64,000 nt of DNA, from positions 62,001 to 126,000 of the forward strand of contig JAFEBQ010000024.1 of assembly GCA_018242585.1 (NCBI GenBank), read 5' to 3'. The translations under genes and the position numbers were made by a program. The notes beneath the pieces are model-generated. The model worked only from the letters and a program-made list of their open reading frames with translations. It was not told the origin of the DNA and searched no databases. This document shows positions 18,206 to 26,900 of this stretch, one piece after another. Numbering within the stretch: position 1 is the stretch's first letter; the number at the start of each line of letters is the position of its first letter. The stretch is from Planctomycetota bacterium. GTDB lineage: Bacteria > Planctomycetota > Planctomycetia > Pirellulales > PNKZ01.

Positions 18206-18793
18206 ATGTCCATCATCTATCCCGTCCTGCTGCTGTTGATCCCCTTTGCCACGTTCGGATTGATGCGTCCGGCCGGACTGTGGGGAAACCTGATCGCGCT
18301 GGTCAATCTGTTGATAGCGGCGCTGTTGGCGATGAACTATTTCGAGTGGGCGGCCGGGTTCCTGGTCGACATGATGCCGTCGCTGGCTTATTACGCTGAC
18401 TTCATGGCCCTGTGGGGGATCTTCGCCGGCGTGGCGTTTCTGCTCAAGGCAATCACTGACCGAGTGTCGCTGGTCCGGGTCCGATTCTCCAAGCCGGTCG
18501 AAGGCCTCGGCAATGCCGCGGCGCTGCTGGCGATTGGCTGGCTGATGCTCTGCTTCACGGCCGCGTCGATTCACGTGGCGCCGCTGGGGCGGACGGCCGT
18601 ATTCGATGGCTTCACGCCGACGCAGGGCGCGCTGTGGGGCATGTTCCCCGATCGGCTCTGGCTGGGCCTAGTCCAGCGCACGTCCGAGGGGGCGTTCGCC
18701 GACGGCGAAATCTTCGACAAGGACGGCTCATTCCTGGTCCGCTACGCCGCCCGCCGCGAACTCTTTGAACGCCCCACGCCGAAGGCGCCCTAG
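18206..18793 (+). CDS. CvpA family membrane protein
   Basis: With the ATG at 18206 the protein has 195 residues. The first hydrophobic segments (IIYPVLLLLIPFATFGL, WGNLIALVNLLIAALLA, LWGIFAGVAFLLKAI and AALLAIGWLMLCFTAAS) give four probable membrane spans, the pattern of CvpA (colicin V production) proteins. The C-terminal tail (about 60 residues) is soluble and charged. An upstream in-frame start at 18113 lies inside the CAATGACCAA repeat and encodes unlikely residues, so it was rejected. No partner gene is adjacent. Planctomycetes often carry such a protein without a known role. Confidence 0.75.
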   Translation: MSIIYPVLLLLIPFATFGLMRPAGLWGNLIALVNLLIAALLAMNYFEWAAGFLVDMMPSLAYYADFMALWGIFAGVAFLLKAITDRVSLVRVRFSKPVEGLGNAAALLAIGWLMLCFTAASIHVAPLGRTAVFDGFTPTQGALWGMFPDRLWLGLVQRTSEGAFADGEIFDKDGSFLVRYAARRELFERPTPKAP

Positions 18794-18802
18794 GCGTCAT
18801 TT

Positions 18803-19046
18803 CGCCACCGAGGCACTGAGACACGGAGGTCTGCACGGAGGGGACTTTGAAGAGGAAATGATGAGTGCTGAGTGAGGAGTGATGAATGGGGAGTGGCGCG
18901 CGGGCCATTGGCCCTGCGACGAAACCGACAAGCGTGGCTCCTTCCACTTTCTACTTTCTGTACTCTCCTCTCTCATTCCCCCTCTCCTCTGCCTCCCTGC
19001 ATTTCCCCTCCGTGCAAACCTCCGTGCCTCTGTGTCTCCGTGGCTA
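18803..19046. repeat. Long inverted repeat, CCACGGAGRCACRGAG type
   Basis: The left arm GCCACCGAGGCACTGAGACA and its continuation CGGAGGTCTGCACGGAGG pair with CCTCCGTGCAAACCTCCGTG and CCTCTGTGTCTCCGTGGC at 19003-19046. Between the arms lies a module of GAGTGCTGAGTGAGGAG type, which also occurs at 28086-28115. No gene was recognised in the stretch. Confidence 0.75.
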
Positions 19047-19940
19047 ATCCCCTCCGCCGAGCACGTCGCGCAATTTAAAGTGGAACTTCCCCAGCTTGCC
19101 GCCGTAGTTGCCGGCGCCGATCCTCGCCACGTCCGGCCCCGTGGCTGCCCGCACGGCCGCCGCCATTGCGCGGGCCACGGCCGCTTCGTCGATGCCGTCG
19201 ATCACCACTTCCAAGGCGTGATTCGCGGCCGGGTGCAACTGCGTCTCGACTTGGCCGCGCAGCGTCGGGCAATAGGCCTCGGCCGTGCTGGCTCGCAGCT
19301 TCTTGTAGCGCGAGCCGACCTTGCTGCCGCTGCGAGCCACGCCGCCGGGAAAGGGCGTGATCACGCCGGCCATCTCGGCCAGCGAGGCCACCGCACGGCG
19401 GGCCGAGGACAAAGCCGCGTCAAGTGCAGCCGCCTGGATGATCAGATTGCCGCCCGCCACTCCCTTGCCGACGCCGACGTAATCCTCGGCTAGGAACTCG
19501 CCGTCCATCACCGGCACGCGCCAATAGCGGCGGCCAGCCAACTTCTTACTGCGCTGAAAACCATCGCCGAAATAGCGAATGTGCTTGCCGAGCGCGATTC
19601 GTTCTTCGGCGTCGTGCAGGCCGTTGTAGACCGCCGTCGTCGGGCAGGTCATCAGACATTGCCCCGCGCGGCGCGGCACGGCTTCGACCAGCGCCTGGGT
19701 GGCGAAGCCGAACATCAAGACGGCCGCACCCGGTCGCCGGTCGGGCGTTTCGTCCGGTGACAGCCGACGTTCGACTCCCGCTTCGACGTCACAAGCGATG
19801 ACGCTGGTGCCATAGCCGGTGAACGCGGCCAAGGCCGCCGTCAGCCAATGCTCGTCGTGCGCCGTAACGATCACGCGCGTGAAGCGCATCCGAAACGCTT
19901 CGGCAAAGGAATCTTCGATTTCGGTATGGTTGAGAAGCAT
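19044..19940 (-). CDS. ftr: Formylmethanofuran:tetrahydromethanopterin formyltransferase Ftr
   Basis: With the ATG at 19940 (MLLNHTEIEDSFAEAF) the protein has 298 residues, the normal Ftr length. The segments RVIVTAHDEHWLTAA, GFGTS-like GYGTSVIACDVEAG, CPTTAVYNG and the C-terminal LHPAANHALEVVIDGID fit the family. Ftr transfers the formyl group between methanofuran and H4MPT. In methylotrophs and planctomycetes it works in the oxidative direction for formaldehyde detoxification. No other H4MPT gene (fhc, mch, mtdB, fae) is in the window. The downstream side abuts the long inverted repeat (18803-19046), whose right arm ends at the last codons. Confidence 0.92.
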   Translation of the reverse strand: MLLNHTEIEDSFAEAFRMRFTRVIVTAHDEHWLTAALAAFTGYGTSVIACDVEAGVERRLSPDETPDRRPGAAVLMFGFATQALVEAVPRRAGQCLMTCPTTAVYNGLHDAEERIALGKHIRYFGDGFQRSKKLAGRRYWRVPVMDGEFLAEDYVGVGKGVAGGNLIIQAAALDAALSSARRAVASLAEMAGVITPFPGGVARSGSKVGSRYKKLRASTAEAYCPTLRGQVETQLHPAANHALEVVIDGIDEAAVARAMAAAVRAATGPDVARIGAGNYGGKLGKFHFKLRDVLGGGD

Positions 19941-20114
19941 GTCAGGTGGGGGTGTTGGGGGGTGGGGGCGTGGGGGAGTCAAATTGCCGCGACAATCGAA
20001 GACTTTCTCAGACAAATCAAGTTGAATGGCTCGCAAAAAGCAAGATGTCTTTGAACTTCACTCCCCCACCCCGCAACGCCCCCACATCCTCGCCGTGCCT
20101 CGGTGGTTAGCATT

Positions 20115-21404
20115 TCACGCCAAACCAAACCTCGCGTCGATCGGGCGTTGATACTCGCGTAGCGTGCCGCTCAACACTTCGTCCAGCGTCACGCGGCGGC
20201 CGGCCGTGGCCGACTCGATCAACGCAAACGCCGCCGCCAGGTCGCGCATTCCTTCGCGGCCGCTGGTCAACGGCTCGCGGCGCTGGCGAATCGCGTCCAG
20301 CCAATCGTGCTGGGCCAGGGCGAAACTGTCGTCCAGGCCGAACGGGAATTCTTGGGCTTGCCGCTGGGCGGGGGCATGTTGCCGATAGAGCGCGGCCAGG
20401 CTGCGGTGCGACCCATCGGCCAACACGACATGATCGCCGGTCACGCGCCCTTGCGAACCATAATAAATCGTCCCGCCGCCCCCTGAGTCGGTGTTCCGCG
20501 CGTCAATATTCCACAGCGCCGCGCCGCCGCAGCCGGCCCAACTGGCCGACAACTGGCCCGCGACGCCCCGCTCGGTATCGAACGAGGCAAAGACCGTGTC
20601 GTCGGCGTCGCAATCCATCTCGTGGACCACGCGCCCTTGCCGGTCGAGCATCGCCCGGCGCGGTTCGACGATGGCCGTCTGGGCCGTGACGTGGCGAATC
20701 TCGCCGGCCACGTGGCGGACCTGGTCGAAGAAGTGGACCCCCAGGTCCAGGCTGATGCCGCCCCCCTCGTCGCGAACGTGCCGCCAGGGAGTCTCGGCCA
20801 CGATCAGCCGGGGCGCCCACCAGACGCCGACGTAGCCCATCAGCACCATCTGCAGCGCACCGCAAAACGAACCGGCGGCCTGGTCGGCCTCGAACAGCCA
20901 GCGTAGATGACGCGTGGCCGGCGCGAAGCGAAAGTTCTCGAACACGCCGAACACCCGATCGCCGGCTTCGGCCCGGTCGCACATCTGCCGAGCCGCCGCC
21001 ATGCTGACGGCCAGCGGCTTTTGCGACAACAGATGCTTGCCGCCGTCGAGGGCCGCGGCCGCTACCTGGTGGTGCAGGCTGTGGGTCGTGAAGTCGTTCA
21101 CCGCGTCGATCGGCGCGCGGGCCACCATCTGGCGGTAATCGGTGTAGACCTCGACCGGCGTGTCGGGCTGAAAGTCGCTCAGGTATTCATCGCCGATGGC
21201 CAGCGGATCGCCGGGGATGTTGCTCACCGCGGGGCGCTGCGCCGGCCCGTGGCCGCGACGGACGTAGCCGAGCGCGTCTTCCTCGCGCCGGGCACACAGC
21301 GCGGTGATGCGGAAGTCATCAACGCCGGCCTCGCGCAGCAAGCGATACCCGCGCAGATGCGCTGCCAGAATCCGCCCACAGCCAACAATGCCGATGCGAA
21401 TCAT
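20115..21404 (-). CDS. Gfo/Idh/MocA family NAD(P)-dependent oxidoreductase
   Basis: The 429-residue protein starts with a Rossmann fold (IRIGIVGCGRILAAHLRG) and has the characteristic lysine in HLLSQKPLAVS, where most members read EKP. The middle segment DEGGGISLDLGVHFFDQVRH and the C-terminal beta-sheet domain complete the fold. Family members oxidise or reduce sugars and inositols. Planctomycetes carry dozens, and the substrate cannot be told from the sequence. It lies upstream of ftr on the same strand, with a gap of 174 bp that holds part of a repeat. Co-transcription is possible, but a functional link is not evident. Confidence 0.88.
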   Translation of the reverse strand: MIRIGIVGCGRILAAHLRGYRLLREAGVDDFRITALCARREEDALGYVRRGHGPAQRPAVSNIPGDPLAIGDEYLSDFQPDTPVEVYTDYRQMVARAPIDAVNDFTTHSLHHQVAAAALDGGKHLLSQKPLAVSMAAARQMCDRAEAGDRVFGVFENFRFAPATRHLRWLFEADQAAGSFCGALQMVLMGYVGVWWAPRLIVAETPWRHVRDEGGGISLDLGVHFFDQVRHVAGEIRHVTAQTAIVEPRRAMLDRQGRVVHEMDCDADDTVFASFDTERGVAGQLSASWAGCGGAALWNIDARNTDSGGGGTIYYGSQGRVTGDHVVLADGSHRSLAALYRQHAPAQRQAQEFPFGLDDSFALAQHDWLDAIRQRREPLTSGREGMRDLAAAFALIESATAGRRVTLDEVLSGTLREYQRPIDARFGLA

Positions 21405-21479
21405 GGTGTTCTTACGCTTCCGACGTTCAAGGGAACAGTCGTCGTTGAGTGGTTAGCGTAGCCTTGATCTTCTACGAGC

Positions 21480-21677
21480 ACCAAAGGTGCGCCCCATACC
21501 AGCCTGGGGCATCGCCCCAGGTCTCGGCCCGCAGCATCAATTAAGGGCTGTAAGCCCGCCCCATGTTTGGTGCGTTGCCGATTGCGCGTTGGGTCGGGCT
21601 TTCAGCCCTTGGGATCAATCGCAAACATTTACCCAGGGCGTTGCCCTGGGCTGGTATGGAGCGGGCCGTTGGCCCTT
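21480..21677. repeat. Direct repeat copy 1, CCATACCAGCCTGGGG element
   Basis: The element is itself palindromic: GCCCCATACCAGCCTGGGGC near the left end faces CCCTGGGCTGGTATGG near the right end, and AAGGGCTGTAAGCCC faces GGGCTTTCAGCCCTT inside. A second copy in the same orientation lies at 22147-22347. The two copies bracket the antitoxin and toxin remnant. The rest of the gap from 21405 holds nothing recognised. Confidence 0.88.
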
Positions 21678-21731
21678 GAGACGCTCGGCTGCACACGCAG
21701 CATAATTGCCACGCCTATAGCCAGCATCAGT

Positions 21732-21791
21732 TTAGATGCGCCGAATGGTGGCTCGCAACTGCCGAGATTCACTCGTCGTGCGCGATTTCAT
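21732..21791 (-). pseudogene. Truncated remnant of a RelE/ParE-type toxin gene
   Basis: A 19-codon frame starts at an ATG overlapping the antitoxin stop codon (ATGA) and reads MKSRTTSESRQLRATIRRI. From memory, toxins paired with this antitoxin type commonly begin MKSRTT followed by a residue pair and FRxL, so the first 12 or so codons look genuine. The frame then ends in TAA, and direct-repeat copy 1 starts about 55 bp further on. I infer that a full toxin gene of about 90 codons was truncated. Confidence 0.5.
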
Positions 21792-22006
21792 AATCGCTCG
21801 GGATCGAGTGGCTCGGTCTTCCCGGCGCGATGTTCGGCAATCGCTTCCGACGCCAAGTCGATTAGCTTATCAGACGTTTCGGCAATCGACTGATCGAACC
21901 TGTTTTCAGCGGCGATTTCGGCCAACACGCGCGCAGCGATCACGTCTTGCTCAGCGGGTGACAACTGAGCGGCTGCGGCGAAAGCTTGTTGTAAGAGATC
22001 TGACAT
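21788..22006 (-). CDS. Putative antitoxin of a decayed type II toxin-antitoxin pair
   Basis: The 72-residue protein (MSDLLQQAFAAAAQLSPAEQ at its start, KTEPLDPERL at its end) resembles short antitoxins found in front of RelE/ParE-like toxins in cyanobacteria and planctomycetes. The ATG at 22006 has a good ribosome binding site (GAGGAG, 8 bases upstream), so it is chosen over the GTG at 22015. The expected toxin gene follows with a 4-bp ATGA overlap but stops after 19 codons. The locus lies between two direct copies of a 200-bp element. Confidence 0.65.
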   Translation of the reverse strand: MSDLLQQAFAAAAQLSPAEQDVIAARVLAEIAAENRFDQSIAETSDKLIDLASEAIAEHRAGKTEPLDPERL

Positions 22007-22146
22007 CGCGGGCACTCCTCAATTGATTATGCACCGCAAGCCAGCCTGTGGAAAGAGACTTTTCATTCTTCGTAGGGTGCTCTGCGAGCACCAAATCATC
22101 GCGTTCCGGGCCGAATCGCATCGCTCTGCGATCGCGTGTCTGAAAC

Positions 22147-22347
22147 ACCAAAGGTGCGCCCCATACCAGCCTGGGGCATCGCCCCAGGTCTCGGTTCACA
22201 ACGACATTTAAGGGCTGTAAGCCCGTCCCATTTTCCGCGCGTTGTCGTTGGCGAGGATTGGGACAGGCCTTCAGCCCTTGGGATCAATTGTGGACGTTAA
22301 CCCAGGGCGTTGCCCTGGGCTGGTATGGGGCCGGGCCGTTGGCCCTG
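22147..22347. repeat. Direct repeat copy 2, CCATACCAGCCTGGGG element
   Basis: This is the second copy of the element at 21480-21677, in the same orientation. Long identical runs occur at both ends and there is divergence in the middle. Flanking it are a TAGGGTGCTCTGCGAGCACC module (22074-22093) and the inverse GTGCTCACAGAGCACCCTACG (22433-22452). The whole gap 22007-22490 appears to be built from repeats, with no gene recognised. Confidence 0.88.
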
Positions 22348-22490
22348 AAGACAGCCGACTGCATCCGTCAACGCGATTTGCACGCCGACGATCACCATCG
22401 GCCCGGACACGTGGGGCGCGTGAAAATGTGGTGCTCACAGAGCACCCTACGCGGCGGCAGGCAAGTGCGAGATACCCGCCAATGCGCCCG

Positions 22491-23351
22491 TTAGACTTCC
22501 AGCGCTTCGGCCAGCCGGGCTAACGCTTCGGTTTCGATCTGACGCACGCGCTCGCGGGTCAGGCCCAATTGCTCGCCGATTTCCTTCAACGTCCGCGGCT
22601 CGTTGTCGTCGAGGCCGAACCGCATCCGCAGGATCGTCGCTTCGCGCGGCTCCATCGTCTCCAGCAGCCGCAGCACCTGGCTCAGGTTGTCACCGTCGAG
22701 CATCTCGACATCGGGCGACTTCATCCGCTCGTCGGTCACCATTTCGCCCAGCGACCAGCCGGCCTCGGGCTGATCGGTTTGCGGCGTCGAGTTGTAAATC
22801 CTGATCGCCTTCTTGATGATCGGCAGCTTCTTGCGGGCCAAGCCGAGCACGCGGGCTACTTCTTCAGGAGTCGGCGTGCGGCCCAGCTCTTCGGTCAGGC
22901 GATTGCTCGCGCGGCGCCACTTGCTGAGCAACTCGACCATGTAGGCCGGAATGCGAATCGTCTTGCCGGTGTTGATCAGGGCCCGCTTGATCGATTGCTT
23001 GATCCAATAGCTGGCGTAGGTGCTGAACCGAGTCCCCATGCCCGGGTCAAAACCTTCGACCGCTCGCAGCAGCCCCAGGTTCCCTTCTTCGATCAGGTCC
23101 TGCAAGCCCAGCCCCTTGCCGGTGTAGCCGCGGGCGATGTTCACGACCAGTCGCAGGTTGGCACGGACCATCCGGTCGCGTGCCGCGGCGTCCCCTTGGG
23201 CGATGCCGCCCGCCAACTCGCGCTCGTCCTTGGCCGTCAAGAGGGCCGTCTCATTGATCGCACGCAAGTAAGTTTCGAGCGGCGACTGGACGGCAGCGCT
23301 GGGCTTGCGGCGGGTGCGCGGGGCGGACGTCGTGCTGGCTTTTCGTGGCAT
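22491..23351 (-). CDS. Sigma-70 family RNA polymerase sigma factor (RpoD/RpoS-like)
   Basis: With the ATG at 23351 (MPRKASTTS) the protein has 286 residues. It has region 1.2 (LETYLRAINE), region 2 (NLRLVVNIARGYTGKGL, DLIEEGNLGLLRAVEGFD and YASYWIKQSIKRAL), region 3 (GRTPTPEEVARVLG) and the region 4.2 helix-turn-helix (TLKEIGEQLGLTRERVRQIE). It lacks region 1.1, so it is group 2/3-like or a short primary sigma factor. Planctomycetes carry several of these. An upstream in-frame start at 23426 would add 25 residues. No anti-sigma gene is next to it. Confidence 0.93.
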   Translation of the reverse strand: MPRKASTTSAPRTRRKPSAAVQSPLETYLRAINETALLTAKDERELAGGIAQGDAAARDRMVRANLRLVVNIARGYTGKGLGLQDLIEEGNLGLLRAVEGFDPGMGTRFSTYASYWIKQSIKRALINTGKTIRIPAYMVELLSKWRRASNRLTEELGRTPTPEEVARVLGLARKKLPIIKKAIRIYNSTPQTDQPEAGWSLGEMVTDERMKSPDVEMLDGDNLSQVLRLLETMEPREATILRMRFGLDDNEPRTLKEIGEQLGLTRERVRQIETEALARLAEALEV

Positions 23352-23900
23352 GATCGTGACGCTGGGTGAGTCGGTCGTAAAGGGAGCGGCGTGCGTGACG
23401 CTTGTCGTCCGCGGGCGGCGAACCATCCACGGCGTCGTGCGGCCAGGGTGTTAAACTGTACGCATCAACTGCGACAAGTAGGCTATCGGCCCCCCGAACG
23501 CCCCTTCTGCAAGCAGTCGGCTAACACGATACATGCGACGAATGTTCGTAACGCTCGGCTAGTAGCGAAAATAGTAGCGACCCGCCGCGCCGAGCCGACC
23601 GCGGCGAGCGTCACGCCGGTTGTGTCGAAGGTGCGGGGCCACGTGTAACGACGGTGCCGGATGAGCGGCAATCGTTCGCGGCACGTCGTTCCAAACGTAA
23701 CGCACTGCACGCGCGAGGCACGTTTTTTGGGCGTTCTCGTAACTCGATCTGTGCCGCTCAGGCGGCTTTCACACGCGCCGTGGGACATTTGGTTGAACCA
23801 CGCTGGGTAAGGCAGTAGTCTAGGTTAACCTGCCTCGACTGCGCACGCCGTGGGGATATTTTGCCAGGCACGATCGCTCGACCCCGACGGGTTTTTGTTC
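23352..23900. other. Gene-free stretch between divergent sigma factor and kinase genes
   Basis: About 550 bp hold the promoters of two divergent genes. I see no convincing ORF with a family signature, no repeat module of the kinds found elsewhere and no terminator. The in-frame GTG at 23850 could extend the kinase by 17 residues, but the sequence there looks non-coding. Confidence 0.5.
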
Positions 23901-26900
23901 ATGAACGCGCAGCAATTTCTTGACAGCCTGACCTCGCACAGCATTTTGTCGGCTGCCGAGCTGAGCACCGTTCGCGACGCGCTCGACGCGACCAAGTTGA
24001 ACGCCGACGCCGAGCCCATCGCCAAGGAGCTAGTCCGCCTGGGCAAGCTGACCAAGTACCAGGCCTCGAACGTCTATCGCGGGCGTGGCAAGGGGCTGGT
24101 GTTTGGCGAGTACGTCATCCTCGACAAAATCGGCGCTGGCGGCATGGGGCAAGTGTTCAAGGCCCAGCATCGGCGGATGAAGCGCACCGTCGCGCTCAAA
24201 ATCTTGCCGACCGAGGCCACCAAATCGCCCGGCGTCGTCAAGCGTTTCTACCAGGAAGTCGAGCTGGCGGCCCGGCTTTCGCACCCGAACATCGTCACCG
24301 CGTTCGACGCCAGCGAAGCCCACGGGCTGCACTACCTGGTGATGGAGTTCGTCGACGGAAGTGATCTGTCGTCGGTGCTGTCGAAGCATGGCCCCCTGTC
24401 GATCGAGCAGGCGATGAATTGCGTGATGCAGGCGGCCCGCGGCCTGCAATACGCCCACGACCAGGGGATTATCCACCGGGACATCAAGCCGGGCAATATC
24501 CTGATCGACCGCAAGGGGGGCGTAAAGATTCTGGACCTGGGGCTGGCTCGGCTGCAAAACGGGCTGGGGCACGTGGACGACGGCGCTGGATTGACCATGA
24601 GCGGCCAGGTGATGGGGACGGTCGATTACATGTCTCCCGAGCAAGCGCACGACACCCGCTCGGCCGATCACCGCTCCGACATCTACAGCCTGGGGTGTAC
24701 GCTCTATCGGCTGATTACGAACAAGGTGCCGTACCAGGCCGACACGATCTTGCAGAAGATTCTGGCCCATCGCGAGCAGCCGGTTCCGTCGCTGCGGACG
24801 CTGCGACCCGAAGCGTCCGAGCGGCTCGACCAGTTGTGCCAGCGGATGCTGGCCAAGCGCCCCGAGGACCGTCCCGCCTCGATGAACGACGTGGCCAAGG
24901 CGATCGAAGGACTGCTAGCCGGCAAGAACGACGAAGCTTCGTCGGTGATTATGCTGAGCGAAGCGCTCGAAGGGGACGAGCTGCAAAGCTTTTTGAAGTC
25001 GGGCATTGGCTCCGGCTCGGCGTCGAATGTCAAGCCGCCGCCGTCGAACTCGTCGCCCAGCGTCGTGCCAACAGCGTCGGCTTCGCCGCCACCACATGCG
25101 CCGACCGGGCGCGCGCTGGCCACGGCCAAGGCGATTGAGCCGAGCAACGCCGCGGTCGTTGCGCCGGCGACACGTAGTCGTTTACCGATCTATGCCAGTG
25201 CCGGGGCGGCTGCGGTGTTGCTGCTGGCGATCGGCGCGTACGCACTTTGGCCGCGCGGTGACGCTCAGCAGCAAGCCGCGAAGGTCGACGACCCGAACGA
25301 CCGGCCGTTCGTGATTCCGCAACTGGCACCGAATGAACCGGCGGCCAATCCCGCCGACAAGCCCACGCCGCCGCCACCGACGAACAACGAAGGCAAACCA
25401 CCGAGCAAACAAGGTCCGCCCAAGCCGCCCCCGCCGCAGGGTTTGCCATCGTCTACGACACCACCGGCGCCGACGATGGTGGCCAGCACAGCGCCGGCCG
25501 TCACGCCTGAGCCGCCGAAAGAAAACGCACAGGCCACGTCTGCGCCTCCAACTCCCACGACGACCGACGCCAAGCGTAAGCCAGCGCCGCTGACCGAGCC
25601 GGTCGACCTGCTCAAGCTGATGGCCGCCAAGCCGGTGGAGGGGAACTGGGCGATGGATGGCAGCGTGCTGGTCCATCGCAAATCGACCGACGGGCATTAC
25701 AAAATCGCGGTACCCTACGCGCCGCCCGACGAATATGACCTGACGGCCGAGATCGAGGGGCCGCTGGCCCAGACGCTCGTGCGTGTGGGGCTGAACGTGC
25801 AGGGGCGAGGGACTGCCGTCAACTACACCAGGCGTTCGCCCCAGGCGGCAATCTCGATCGATTCGACCGAGCCGACGTTCCAGTTCGCGCGCAGCGTGCC
25901 GGTGGCCGCGGCCGACGCGGGGCGGGTCGTCCTGGCGTGCGCGGTGCGGAAGGGACGCTTCTTTGTCGCCGCCAACGGCGTGCCGGCCATCGATTGGCAA
26001 GGGAACCCCGACACGCTGCAATTGCCTGGGCATATCGCCGTCGGCGAGCCGGGAGATTTGGTGCTCGGTTGTCAAGGTTCGACCTCTGACATCCGTTTCG
26101 CCAAGCTTGAAATCGCGCCGCCGAAGGTGGAACTACCCGCCTATGGGCGATTCGACCTGCTGGCGTTGTTCGATCCCAAGCGCGACGTCACGACCGGCGT
26201 CGCTCGTCGCGACAAAGGGGATTTGCTGATCGAGCCCAACGACGGCCGCACGACGTCGCTGGTTGGCATCGAGACGAATCATCCGGCGGAATACACACTG
26301 ACCGCAGTAGTCGAACGGATTGGCAGCTTCCAGGAACTATTCCTCGGCATGCCGTTCGGCAGCTCGCGCGCCGCCGTGTCGGCAGATCATGGCGGGGCCA
26401 CCGACATTTACGGGGCCAACAAGCCGTATGCCAAAGCCTGGGCGCTTACGCCGTGGCGTTTGCACACCCTGGTCTGCTCCGTCAGCGCGACCGAGGCGAC
26501 CCTGTCGCTCGACGGCCGCGAGATCGTCCGCTGGGAGCGCCCGCCGTACGAGTATGGCCCCTTCTCGCAGTTCGAGGGGACCAGTCCGCGGAGCTTTGCC
26601 CTGTGGTGTACCCAAGTCAGCGGCTTCCGCATCCACGCGCTCGAAGTCACGCCGCGCGGGTGGCAGCGCTTGCCTGCGCCACCGACCGAAGCCGCGGCTC
26701 AGGCAGCCGAGCAGATCGTGGGCGAAATGGCCACCAACAAGAATCGGCAGCAAGTCGCGCAACTGCTGTGGCAGCGCTCGGCTGAAGCTCACGCCGAACC
26801 GGCGCGGCGGTACGCGCTGCTGGAACAAGCGGCCCTGTCGGCGGCGCAAGCAGGAGATTTGAACCTGGCCTGTCACGCGGTGACCGATCTGGTCCGTTCG

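Noticed and set aside
23352-23900. Search for a tRNA, riboswitch or other RNA gene in this and other long gaps
   Set aside because: No cloverleaf or conserved riboswitch core was recognised by eye. A covariance search would be decisive.
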